Assembly (NCBI GenBank): GCA_019925795.1
Contig: CM034312.1
Span: 25,943,914 to 26,007,913 of the forward strand
Origin: Dendrobium chrysotoxum
Lineage: Eukaryota > Streptophyta > Magnoliopsida > Asparagales > Orchidaceae
DNA length: 64,000 bases
Reading direction: 5' to 3'
Position 1 is the stretch's first letter. Every line of letters begins with the position of its first letter. A program made the position numbers and the translations under genes. Below, piece by piece: positions 51,083 to 62,416 of the stretch. Under the pieces are notes generated by a model, which made no database searches, was not told the DNA's origin, and saw nothing but the letters and a program-made list of their open reading frames with translations.

Positions 51083-51094
51083 GCTCTGATACCA
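51083..51094 (-). other. primer binding site, copia copy A
   Basis: Minus strand TGGTATCAGAGC, complementary to initiator tRNA-Met, two bases after the LTR. Confidence 0.95.
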
Positions 51095-51814
51095 CTTGAA
51101 AGTTCGAAAGGGATGTTAAGCCCTAGTGAACTAGTCCCGAGGCTAACCAAGAGGGGGGGTGAATTGGTTATTTAAAAATTTCACGATAACTACAAAAATC
51201 TTTTCGATACTTAGCAGCGGAAACAAGTAAACAATAACGAAAAGATCAACCAACGATATTCACCCAAGCAGTTTATATTGAAAAGTAAAATGCAAAACTG
51301 AATCAGAAAAGCAAACCAGATTTTATAGTGGTTCGGTCAACTTGACCTACGTCCACTCCCCGGAGCCTCCCCTCCGGGTATTGCACTAAATGAAAGTGAC
51401 TCTCCTTTTGCTCCCACAGCAAGGCGGAGAAGCCTGTACAAAACACCTCCTTTTCACCACACGGTGAGGCAGAGAACCTGACCTCCTTTCGCTTCCTCCT
51501 GAAGCAGGCAGAGAACCTTCGAACTCCTTTTGCTTCCACCTGAAGCGGGCAGAGAACCCACAAACTCCTTTCGCTTCCTCCTGAAGCGGGCAGAGAACCC
51601 GGATCTTCTTGCGAACGATCCTCCCACGAAGAACACCGACTAGACGACAGACGACGAGCGGAGAAGACGACTCTGATCCGTGCTTGGAGCAACCTTAGTG
51701 AATCCCTCACTAACTCCCCCTCACAAGATCTCTTCTCTCTCTCCCAACTCTCTCTCTCTCTAGGATTTCTCAGGGAAGGAAGGCAGCAAAAGATTTTTCC
51801 CAATCTAGGAAAAA

Positions 51815-51828
51815 GTTCTTTTAAAGGA
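51815..51828 (-). promoter_or_regulatory. putative LTR promoter TATA-like box, copy A
   Basis: TTTAAAAGAAC on the minus strand directly downstream of the palindrome array. The equivalent position in B and C reads CTATTTAAG or CTATTTAAAC. Position fits a Pol II core promoter; not proven. Confidence 0.35.
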
Positions 51829-51867
51829 GGGCTTAAAATTTGCCCTAAATCTCAACTTGTCGGCCAA

Positions 51868-52545
51868 GATCGTCCAGGACGATCGGTAGATCGTCCTGTA
51901 CGATCAGTTCAAATTCAGCTGTTTCAGCCTGGACGATCTGGCTCTTCTGGACGATCAGTAGAAAAAGTTGTTCATATCGTCCCGTACGATCCTGCGATCG
52001 TCCGGGACGATTAGTTCAAATTGAAGGAAATCATCCAGAAGACAGTTCGGGTCGTCCAAAGAAATCTTTGCTGGACGACCAAAAAATGACTTGATCGTCC
52101 CGGACGATAGGGTAATCGTCCGGTACGATTAGTTCAAAAAGTCCCCAAATCATCCTGTACATAGTTCTGGACGTACAGCTGAAATGCACAAGACGATCAC
52201 GATCGTCCGGGACGATCCTGCGATCGTCCAGGACGATGTGATCGTATCAATTAAACATTAATTGCTTTCCTTAATTACCAGACTAATTTAGGCATGATTG
52301 TAGTGAATCGTCCAGGACGATACACGTATCGTCCGGGACGATCAGACCAAAATACTTAAAATAAAACTTGCCTAACTTAATCTGGCGGCTGAGAATTTAT
52401 GATTTGAGAATATCGTCCCATACGATCCAAAGATCGTCCAGGACGATCTGCTTAATTAGACCTTCTTAACTTAGTCGCCCTAATTAGGGTTTCTGTTTTA
52501 ACTGGATCGTCCAGGACGATGAAACTATCGTCCAGGACGATCTGA
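51868..52545. repeat. CpG-rich palindrome array in U3 of copia copy A
   Basis: About ten dyads of the form ATCGTCC-N-GGACGAT, with centres A, G, C or the variant CCTGTAC/CCGGTAC, spaced irregularly. Examples: GATCGTCCAGGACGATC at 51,869, CGATCGTCCGGGACGAT near 52,200, GGATCGTCCAGGACGAT near 52,504. The same array lies at 43,807-44,485 and in decayed form in the B and C LTRs. Confidence 0.92.
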
Positions 52546-52798
52546 ACAAAAATTGAACAGAAACTCTAACTCACTCAATCTCTCCCCCTGAGTGTGTGTG
52601 TGCAAGGTTACTTAGCTAGGGGATCAGTTACATTACAATTGACTCAATAAAAGGAAAAATCATACATTTGACACACTTGGACCCGATCTTGAGTTGGCTT
52701 GAGTGGCTCGCGGTCTTTTGTGCCTGAAACAGATTAGCCAAGCAAAAACACACTGGAAACATGTTTGTCATAATCAAAACCAGATTTGCAACACTGGT

Positions 52799-53834
52799 CG
52801 TGCTGCTGCCACTGCTGGCAACATAGTCATTGAATTGTCTCTCATCCTCAGCGTGTTGTTGCTCCTGGGAAACCATATAGGAGTCAAAGCGGGCCTGCCA
52901 CTAGTTAAACTGCTACACCAAGTGATCTAAAGGCGATGTTATACAGAGAGGAGAAGGTGCAGTAGGTGCAGCAGGCTCAGGAGCAGCCTCCCACTCTTCT
53001 CCCTCAACATCCACTGCGGGCTCCGGATGAAGTCTAGTACTGTGGAGAGTATGAAAAGAGTTATTAGAGAAGAAAATAGGTGGGATTCTTTCTGGATCTG
53101 GATAATGAAAATGATATTTTATTTCAAGGGCATAGTGGATGAGATGTCCTAAAGCTAGATTAGGCCGTCTCCTATGGCCCGTATACCTAATGGTAGTCAG
53201 TTGTTCAATGTAGCAAAAAAGTAAATCAGTTGCATTAAAGTCACGATGGGCCAGGATGTAGTAGGTAGTTATGGAGAGCAAAGGAGTGATGTGGATGCGG
53301 TCCCCAGCCTTAGGAATGATGGAGGAGCGAAGGACATGTTGGATTATCCTAGCATCCTTGACTAGGGAGGAACAGGCCTGGTCGTGGTATTGGGCATTTG
53401 TGTTTCTAAGGAAGTGGTTGGCGACACTCTAATTAAAGTCAGGGTCAAAAGCTACAATATGAAGCTTATCGCCAGAAGTGGACAGTTGAAGATTGTTATG
53501 AAAGTCCTGGAGGGTTAATTCTACAGGTCGTTGGTTAATAAAGGAGTGAAGGGCAGAGTAATTAGAGGTAAATGCGAATATTTGCAAAGAAAACCCTAAG
53601 AAGTGCAGTGCTGAAAGGAAAAGCCAGAGTAAGAATGAAGGTGAGGGATATGTGAGTGAACAGATGGAGTACCGGATAGGTGAGGGTCCGTGGGTTCACA
53701 GTTTTGGAGATAGTGATCCCAGCATCAAGATATCTTTGAAATTCAGCTTAATCTGCTGGATCAGTAAAGTGGGGATCGATATTTTCCCGAGAGGAACTAG
53801 CACCTTAGTGCTTGGATCTCTTATCACCAGCCAT
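52799..53834 (-). pseudogene. extra ORF of copy B, main part
   Basis: Start codon at 53,834 (reads MAGDKR...), homologous to the copy C extra ORF. The clearest segment is 53,281-52,913: LSITTYYILAHRDFNATDLL, NLALGHLIHYALEIKYHF, with an acidic Pro/Glu linker near the end. At least one frameshift separates it from the start, and copy A cuts its C-terminus at the CTGGT site. Function unknown; env-like by position only. Confidence 0.6.
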
Positions 53835-53907
53835 AAGAAGATGAGGGGATGAAAGATCTAGGGAAGAATGGTGAAAAATGGTGAAGAAAATGGCTGTTTA
53901 AATAGAA

Positions 53908-54350
53908 ATCATCCAGATCATCCAGGACGATCGCAGGATCGTCTAGGATGATAGGAGCAAGTATGGCATCCATGATGATTGGTCAAAAAGGCGGTCAGAT
54001 CATCCAGGATGATCAGATATCATCCAGGATGATTAGACATGGATGATCACCCCGAGGAGACAGGCTGAATGATTTTTGACTATAGGTATCACCCAGGATG
54101 ATTAGGTGGATCATCCAAGATGATAGACAATAAATAAATCAGACGAGCCAAACTTAAATTGTCCAACAGCTGCCATATGGTTCATCCAGGATGATGAGGT
54201 GGATCATCAAGGATGATCACTGATAATTGGTGCATACCTACTGTTAGATCATGGTGGGGATGATTTGAATGGATCATCCAGGATGATGTATGGATCGTCC
54301 AGGATGATGTTTGATCGTTCAGGATGATGTGGGGATCATCCAGGATGATG
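53908..54350. repeat. internal palindrome array upstream of the extra ORF, copy B
   Basis: Decayed dyads such as GATCATCCAGGATGATC repeated about fifteen times; last four around 54,270-54,350. Same place as 9,868-10,275 in copy C. Confidence 0.8.
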
Positions 54351-55661
54351 TGAAGAAAAAAAAATGAAAAAGATGAAGAAAGGAGATGAAAGATCAGGGA
54401 TCCAAAAAACACACAAAAAAAGAAAAATCAAAATCAAATCAAATAAAAAATAGAAACGAGAAAAAAACTGTAAAAATAATAATTTTTTTTGAATCGATTA
54501 GCTCCAGTGAAATAGAATTTTCTTTGATTTTCAATTCAAAAGCCAATCAGAAGAAAATCTACCACACTGAAATCTAAAAAAAGTTGAAAAATCAACTTTC
54601 GTAACTTGTACCTTAGACACATTACAGGTTCAAATTTCTTTCAAACAAAAGTCTAATTTAGAAGAAAAGAAATTAGATTCGAAAAGAGATCCTTTCAAGC
54701 CTCATTCTAGAAAAATATCTGATATAATAATATTACAAAGTAAGGAATAAAAAATCATGATTTTTTGTCTCAAACTTTTTAAAATATTAAGTGGCGCATG
54801 GATTTTCCTAAGTCATTTAAAGATATGAAAGGGAAGAAAGCTTTATCTTTGTGGGCTTATTTTGTGCCTCTTTTATAATTTATTTGGCACACTTTGCACA
54901 TCTTTTAATTTTTGATATACTTTATGTATCTTTTCCAACTTGGCGACATTGCGCATCTTTTCAGCTTTGAGCTTATTTTGTGCCCCCTTTTTTTTGTGCG
55001 CTTTGTGCATCTTTTACAAGCTTGCTTTCTTTCATAATCGTTAAAGAATCTCAGTTGTGAAATTACCTTCCAGACATAAGAGAGGATCAAAACTCACTCT
55101 CTATAATAAGGAGGAGTAATTCACAGAATTAAAGCTATATATCATATGATAAGTGCAATTACTTGACTAAGAAAAATATAACAATGATCTAAAACTTGGA
55201 AGACACTATTCATTCATATGAGGTAGAATACTGTAGGAAGATAAAATTGATCTCTAATTCAAAAACTAACTTTTTAATTTTGAAAAAGATTTTTATCCAA
55301 AAGAAATAATATACCATTAAAGGAGTTAGAGGAAGAGAAACAATCATCAATGTTTCTTCCCTTTAACAGATTCAGAGGATTCAATCACTGCTTACAAGCT
55401 TCCAAACAAAAATAAGGTAAAACTCTCAGTCAGAAACCCAGTTTATCAGTAGTAGTGAGCAGTGATCTGTTTTATAAGAAAAGCATTAAATCAAGAATAG
55501 GTAGGAAATCCCATCAAAATAAATACTCAAATTAAGAAAATAATAACAATAAAAGGAAATCAACAGAGAATAAAAAACAAACAGGAAACAGATAATCAAA
55601 TCAAACACAAACTAAATGAAAATTCAAAATAAGAAAATTCAGAAATCAGCAATCATCAGAT
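54351..55661 (-). other. untranslated region between pol and extra ORF, copy B
   Basis: AT-rich, no supported gene; contains the GCGCATCTTTT repeats (54,840-55,010) shared with A and C. Confidence 0.6.
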
Positions 55662-58600
55662 TCATGCATTTATGTCAATTACACCCAATCTGATCCTTAA
55701 AATGCTGAACGAGTCAAAGGCTAGTGTTTTATTAAAGATGTCAGCCAGTTGATTTTTAGTTGCTACATGGTGTAGCTCAATATCCCCTTTTATAATATGG
55801 TCCCTAATGAAGTAATGCCTTATGTCAATGTGTTTGGTTCTTGAATGTTGGATTGGATTCTTAGAAATACAGATGGCACTGGTGTTATCACATAGAACTG
55901 AAATTGTGCCAACAGGTAATCCTAAATCCAAAATTTGTTGCTTCAACCAAAGGACTTGGGCCACACAACTTACTAAGGTAATGTACTGAGCTTCTACAGT
56001 GAAAAGTGCAACAAAGTTTTGTTTTCTACTAGACCAAGAGACTAAAGATTGTCCTATAAAATGGCAAGTTCCAGAATTGCTATTTCTATCCACCCTACAT
56101 CCTGTAAAATCAGAATCAGAATGTCCAATAATCTCAAAGTAATGATGTGCCTAGGATACCGAATTCCTAAGTTTGGGGTCCCCAAGAGGTATCTAAAAAT
56201 TCTCTTAATAGTAGTCAGGTGGGACTCTTTAGGATCAGCTTGAAACCTAACACAAAGATAAACACTAAACATGATATCTCGTCAGCTAGCAGTCAGTAAA
56301 GTAGTGATCCTATAATTCCTCTATACTTCTTCTGATCAACAGATTTTTTATTTGAATCCTTATCTAACTGAATAGATGAACTCATGGGAGTATTGATTGG
56401 CTTAGCTTTATCCTTTTCATATTTCTTTAAAATGTCCTTAGTGTATTTTGATTGGTTCAGAAAGGTTCCATCATCCATCTGCCTTATATTAAATCCCAAA
56501 AAGTAGGATAATTCTCTCATCATACTCATCTCAAACTCCTTATTATTTTAGAAAAATCATCACATAAGTTTTTATCAGAAGATTTAAAAAGTATATCATC
56601 AATATAGATATGGATAATGAGTAAATCATCTCCTACTTTTCTCAGAAAAAGGGTGGTGTCTACGTTCCCCTTAACAAATTCTCTTTCTAATAGGAATGTG
56701 CTAAGCCTCTCATATCAAGCTCTGGGTGCTTGTTTCAATCCATATAAGTCCTTTTTTAATTTAAAAAAATAATTAGGATATTGGGAACTCTCAAAGCCTG
56801 GGGGTTGCTCTACAAAGACATCCTCCTTTATTACCTCATTCAAAAAGGCACTCTTAACATCCATTTGAAAAAGCTTAAATCTCTTATAACAGGCAAAGGC
56901 TAGTAGCACTCTAATGGCTTCCAATCTAGCTACAGGGGTAAAGGTATCCTCAAAATCAATCCCTTCTATTTGGTTGTACCCCTTAGACACAAATCTTTTC
57001 TTATTCCTAACCACCACACCAGAATTATTCATCTTATTTTTAAAGACCCATTTGGTTCCCATAAAACTTTGATTCTTAGGTATTTTTACTAACTTCCAAA
57101 CATCGTTCCTTATAAATTAGTTCAATTCCTCTTGCATAGCTAAGATCCAAAATTCATCAGAAAGGGCTTAATTAATGTTGGTGGGTTCAGTCATTGAGAT
57201 AACGGCAAAATGGTTTACTTTGTTCCTAAGTCCTTGCCTAGTTCTAACACCTTTAGAAGGGTCTCTTAAAATTAGTTCTTTAGGATGACTCAAAGAATAT
57301 CTCTAATCTCTAGGCAAAGTGTTTTGAGGTTCTACCCTTTCCTCCATATTTACATTTTCAACTCCTTGGATAATCTCTACTACATCTTCTTCTTCCTCAA
57401 CTCTAGTCTCCTTGGGATCAGATTCATCAAACATCATATGAGTAGTCTCCTCCACCACCAAAGTCCTCTTATTAAACACTCTAAATGATTTTCCCACACT
57501 AGAATAGCCTAAGAACACTCCTTAATCAGATTTTGGGTCAAACTTTCCTAAGAGTGACTTCCCATATTGTGAATGAAAATCTTACATCCAAAGATATGGA
57601 GGTGGGAAAGGTTTGGAGTTCTACCCTTAATGATCTCATAAGGTGTCTTATTCAGATTGGATCTAACATTCACCCTATTCAGCACATAACAGGCAGTGTT
57701 CACCACTTCAGGCCAAAAGTATTTTGGAGGTGAATACTCAATAAGTATGGCTCTAGCGGCTTCCACTAAGGTCCTGTTCTTCCTTTCAGCTACCCCGTTC
57801 TGCTGAGGGGTCCTAGGAGCTGAAAAGTTGTGGATAATCCCTTGCTCCTCACAAAAGGTCCCAAATTTCTTATTTTTAAACTCCCCCCCCCATAATCACT
57901 ATGGATGGTCAAAATCTCACAGCCTAACTTCTTCTGAATCCAAGTGGAGAAAGATTTAAATTCATCAAATGACTCAGATTTATGTGACAGAAATCTAATC
58001 CAAGTGAACCTCGAGTAATCATCAATAATCACAAATCCATAGACTTTTCCCCCTAAGCTGATAATGCTAATGGGTCCAAAGAGATCCATGTGAAGGACTT
58101 CTAAAGGTCTAGAGGTGCTGATATCCCTAATCGTGTGAAAAGAAGAATGGACTTGCTTCCCTAGCTGACAGGCATCACACAGGTGGTCCTTAGTGAACTT
58201 AAGCTTGGGGACACCTCTAACTAAGTCTCTTTGGGTGACTCTTATAAGGGTTTTTATACTGGCATGACATAATCTCTTGTGCCACAACCAAGACTCATCA
58301 GTAGTAATTTTTAAGCAAAATAAAACAACACATTCAATGTTATTTAAATTATGCATGTAGACGTTGTTGATTCTCTTGCCCTACAAAATAATATTATTAT
58401 TTAAGCTTATAATGCAAGTGCTTGCCAGGAATTTGATGTTGAACCCTTTGTCATAAAGTTATCTGATGCTAAGCAGGTTGTGTTTCAGTCCATCTATAAG
58501 AAAAACATTTTCATTCAAAAGGTTCTTGGAGTTTTCGATCATACCTGCACTTACCACTTTCCTGGTGGTACTGTCTCCAAGAGTGGCCTTGCCTCCAGCC

Positions 58601-58674
58601 CTGGCCTCCAGCGAAATGAATTGATTTGCATCTCCAGTCATATATGTTGAGCATCCACTGTCCAGGTACCACAT
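55662..58674 (-). pseudogene. pol: copia pol polyprotein remnant, copy B
   Basis: Protease MWYLDSGCSTYMTGD (58,674); HHCC region LWHKRLCHASIKT and HLCDACQLGKQ; integrase DLFGPIS, IHSDYGG, APRTPQQN-like; reverse transcriptase WVFKNKMNNSGVV, FQMDVKSAFLNE, DLYGLKQAPRA; RNase H VSWSSRKQN and HIDIRHYFIRDH to GVIDINA at 55,662. Separated by many stops and frameshifts. The Gln codon mutated to stop in copy A is still Gln here. Confidence 0.88.
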
Positions 58675-58715
58675 GCTCTCACAAGGTCCTGTGTGAGAGC
58701 ACACCTACAAAATCA

Positions 58716-60527
58716 TCAAACGTCAGATTTAGGAACCAAAATAGGTTTGGCTTCCTTCTTATAAAAGAAGAATGCAATACAAGTATGTTGTGCTGTGAAA
58801 CATACAATTTGGGTTTCCACATCCAATATGTACTATAGTGAACAATGTAGGTGTGAGAGATATGTCCTAGCATGCCACAAGAAAAATATATAATGCTAGG
58901 AAAAGGGTTAACTAATCTACGTGTGTGGTAGTGCCTCTTCCTAAGTTTGAACGAAACATGCTTTGATGATTTTGAATTAGATTCTTCAAATGGTGGAGGT
59001 GCATAAAATTATGCAAAAATAGGAGGCATTTCATTATTCTCAAATGCACTAATTTTCACACTTAAAAATTTATTTTCCTTCCTGAGATTTGCAATTTTAA
59101 ATTTCAAATAATGTTCACAACCATCCAAATCAACTGCATGAGTTTTTAATTCCTTAAATGCAGCTTCTAATTCAACATGTGATGCTTTTAATGAATCATG
59201 CTCAATAATCAAATTAGAATGCTTTTTATTTAACTCATCAAATTTATCAAGTAATAACATGTGATTGCTATCAAGTGTAGAATGATCTTTAATCAAAATA
59301 TTATGCTCTTTTTACAAATTCAAGAAAAATATAACTTCAAGCTGGCATGGGTTTTCTTAAGTTTCCTATACGATGAATGAATTTTCTTAGAAACATTAAG
59401 AAATTGATTATAGGTTAGATCACATACCTCTTCTTGCTCAGACTGACCAGGATGATCATCCGCCATCAAACACAAGTTCGTAGTCTCCTCTTCAACTTCA
59501 GTCTCAGAGGAGTCGGATGTTGAATCCACCCAGAAAGCCTTTTGGATCTTCTTCTTGTCCTTCTTGAACTTGGGTTTCTCCTTACCCTTCTCCTTTCTTG
59601 GGTGGGCCTTAAGTGTAGGACAATCAGCCTTTATATGTCCAGGCTTCCTGCATTCAAAATAAACTGTATCAGAAAAACCTTTAAAATTTTTGCTACTCTT
59701 ACCTATGTTCCACTTCTGAAAGTTCTTATGTTTCTTCCTTAGAAATCTTTTGAATTTCCTAGTGATTAAGGAAACATCATCGCTATCAGACCTGAAAGTA
59801 TCAGTATCAGTATCGTTGGACTTCAGCGCCATAGTTTTCTCATTCTTTTTCTCACCTGCATCAAGCTGTCTTTGGTTCACCCCTTGCTTGTAAGCAATGA
59901 GTGATCCAAGTAAGTTATCAATAGAATAAGCATTCAAATCTTTAGATTCAGTGATCACAGTTATCTTGGCATCATAGGAAAAAGGCAAACATCTCAAATT
60001 TTTGTTAACTTTCTCATAATTAGTAAGCTCTCTTCCTAAGGCATGCAGGGAGGTGACAATCTGATGAACCTAATATATATTTTAGATATTGACTCACTCA
60101 GTTTCATACGAAAGAGTTTATAGTCATGAAGCAAGATGTTCAACCTAGACTGTTTAACTTCAGATGTACCTTCATATGTAATTCATAATCTATCACAAAT
60201 TTCTTTGTCAGTAGTGCAAGTAGAAACACGCATGTAATCCTCAGATTTTAAAGCACAGAAAAAATAGTTCAAATATTTTGCATTCAGTTATACTAAATCA
60301 CGATTATCAAATGTCTTTTGAGTAAAAGGAAGTTCAGTTTTAACGTTATTAACAAGTTTAAAAGGTGCTTCATAGCTATCTTTAACATGCATCCACATGC
60401 GATAATCTATAGATTGAAGAAATATGGACATGCAAGTTTTCCAAAAATCAAAAGGTATGTTATCAAACAACAGTGGTCGTATAATTGAATAACCTTCAGC
60501 AGTATTACAATTACCAAAGTTAGCCAT
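58716..60527 (-). pseudogene. gag: copia gag remnant, copy B
   Basis: Start MANFGNCNTAEGYSIIRPLL at 60,527. UBN2-type region, knuckle CRKPGHIKADCP, acidic SDSSETEVEEE, coiled-coil segment (59,009-59,296) and a second knuckle-like MLGHISHTYIVH. Interrupted by stops and frameshifts, for example near 60,060. Confidence 0.85.
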
Positions 60528-60569
60528 GGATCAAAATTCAAAAGTTTTTAAACTTAATTTTGGAATCCC

Positions 60570-60581
60570 GCTCTGATACCA
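60570..60581 (-). other. primer binding site, copia copy B
   Basis: Minus strand TGGTATCAGAGC next to the 5' LTR. Confidence 0.93.
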
Positions 60582-60583
60582 CT

Positions 60584-62416
60584 TGAAAGTTTGATAGGGA
60601 TGTTAAGCCCTTATGAACTAGCCCGAGGCTACGAATTGGTAGTTTTGAAAAGTTCTTTAACCACAAGAAAGATCTTTTTATAATTTGCAGTGGAAATGAA
60701 TAAAAAATAATAATAATAAGATCAATCACAAATTTCACCCAAGCAGATAACAACAGAAAAAATAAAGTGCAAAAAATAATCAGAAAGAACACACCAGATT
60801 TTATAGTGGTTTGGTCAACTTGACCTACATCCACTCCCCGGAGCCTCGCCTCTAGGTATTGCACTACTCAAATTAGTGACTCTCCTTTTGCTCCCATAGC
60901 AAGGTGGAGAAGCCTTTACACAGCTCCTTTTCACCAACCCGGTGAGGCAGAGAACCTAGACTTCTTTTGCTTCCTCCTGAAGCAAGCAGAGAACCCAGAC
61001 TCCTTCGCTTCCTCCTGAAGTAGGCAGAGAACCTTACCTCCTTTTGCTTCCTCCTGAAGCAGGCAGAGAACCTTGACTTCTTGCTGACGATCCTTCCCAC
61101 AGAGACACCACGAGATAAGAGACGATGACCAAAGAAGATGACTCGAATCCTTGATAGGAGTAACCTTTATGAACACCTCACAACCTCCCCCTCACAAGAT
61201 TCTCTCTCTCTCTCCGAAGCTCACCCTCTCCCTTTCAAAGCTCTCTCAGGAAAGGACTTTGGAAAAAAGTTTTTTCCAATAACAAGCGAAAATATTTAAA
61301 TAAAAAGGTACAAAAATTGCCCTAAAATTTAACTTGTTGTCAAAGATCATCCAAGACGATCGAAGGATCTTCCTATACAATCTGTGCAAATCTTCACCAA
61401 TTGGCCTGGACGATCTGGCTTCTTTGGACGATTAGAATACATGTTTTGTTCAGATACAACGATCGTCCTGGACGATCCTACGATCGTCCGGGATGATTAG
61501 TTCAACTCGGGAAATCATCCTGAGTATTATTCGGGTCATCCAGGAGAAAATGTTGGACGATCTAAAGAAAAAGACTTGATCGTCCGGGATGGTATGCCTA
61601 TCGTCCCGTACGATTAGTTCAAAAATGACCAAAATTATCCTGCACATGATTCGGATCATCCTGGACAAATATACTATACGATAGAAAATGACTTGATCGT
61701 CCAGGATGATATTTTTATCATCTTGGATGATTAGTATAAATAGGCTTATATCATCCAGCACATTATATGGGTCGTCCAGGTGAAGTCATTTGGACGATGA
61801 GGATTTTTAACCTATCATCCGGGATGATCTTGCGATCGTCTAGAATGATGTGATTAATTAAATTAATCCTCGATTGCTTTCCTTAATGACCTAGCTAATT
61901 TATGCATGATTGCTATAAATCATCCAGGATGATACACATATCATCTAGGATGATTAGATAGAAGAACTATGAAATCAAAACATGCCTAACTTAGTTTCGT
62001 GACTGAGAATTTCTGATTTGAGCCTATCATCCTATATGATGGGAGGATCGTCCAGGATAATCTACTTAATCAGACCGACTTAACTTAACAGTCTTGATTA
62101 GGGTTTCTATTTTCAATGGATTGTCCATGACGATATGGCGATCATCCAGGATGATGTGATAAAAAATAGAACAGAAACTCTAACTCATAAAAAATCTCCC
62201 CCTAAGTGTGTGTGTAAGGTTACTTAGCTAGGGATCAATTACATTACATTTGACTCAAGAAAGAGAAAAATTACATTTAAACACACACAAACCTGATCTT
62301 GAGTTGGCTTGAATTGCATTTGATCTTTTGTACCTTAAATGTTAGCCAATCAAAAATAGAACACAAAAATATTTATTATCATCAAAATTATAATCCTTAA
62401 ATTTAGATTTTCAATA
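60584..62416 (-). repeat. 5' LTR of copia copy B
   Basis: 1,833 bp, colinear with 40,823-42,659, palindrome array at about 61,342-62,160. Outer end reads TTTTCAATA instead of TTTGCAACA. Confidence 0.88.

Larger units (their letters stand above)
43036..52793 (-). mobile_element. full-length young Sirevirus-type Ty1/copia element, copy A
   Basis: 9,758 bp with two 1,697-bp LTRs and a perfect 5-bp target duplication CTGGT (43,031-43,035 and 52,794-52,798). I count by eye about 26 mismatches between the LTRs, mostly transitions, roughly 1.5%. PBS, gag, pol, PPT and LTRs are all in place. It sits inside the extra ORF of copy B, so it is younger than B. It lacks the extra ORF and internal palindrome array of B and C. 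Gag has two in-frame stops and pol one. Confidence 0.97.
51097..52793 (-). repeat. 5' LTR of copia copy A
   Basis: 1,697 bp, same ends as the 3' LTR. On the minus strand: a 250-bp lead, palindrome array (52,545 to 51,868), a TATA-like TTTAAAAGAAC near 51,820, then the transcribed 43-bp tandem repeats (51,470-51,610). Confidence 0.97.
40823..62416 (-). mobile_element. Sirevirus-type Ty1/copia element, copy B (degenerate, split by copy A)
   Basis: LTRs at 40,823-42,659 and 60,584-62,416 (1,837 and 1,833 bp). Flanking GCTTA (40,818-40,822) and GCTAA (62,417-62,421) agree at four of five bases. Without copy A the element is about 11.8 kb. Order on the minus strand: 5' LTR, PBS, gag, pol, spacer, internal palindrome array, extra ORF, PPT, 3' LTR. 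All coding parts have stops or frameshifts. Confidence 0.9.

Noticed and set aside
51303..51803. 166-codon Arg/Ser-rich frame in the copia LTR, and its twin at 43,242-43,742
   Set aside because: Produced by the 43-bp tandem repeat; older LTR copies do not keep the frame, and it lies in the transcribed leader.
52628..52876. 82-codon frame crossing the end of copia A
   Set aside because: Chimera of the extra ORF of B and LTR sequence of A, created by the insertion.
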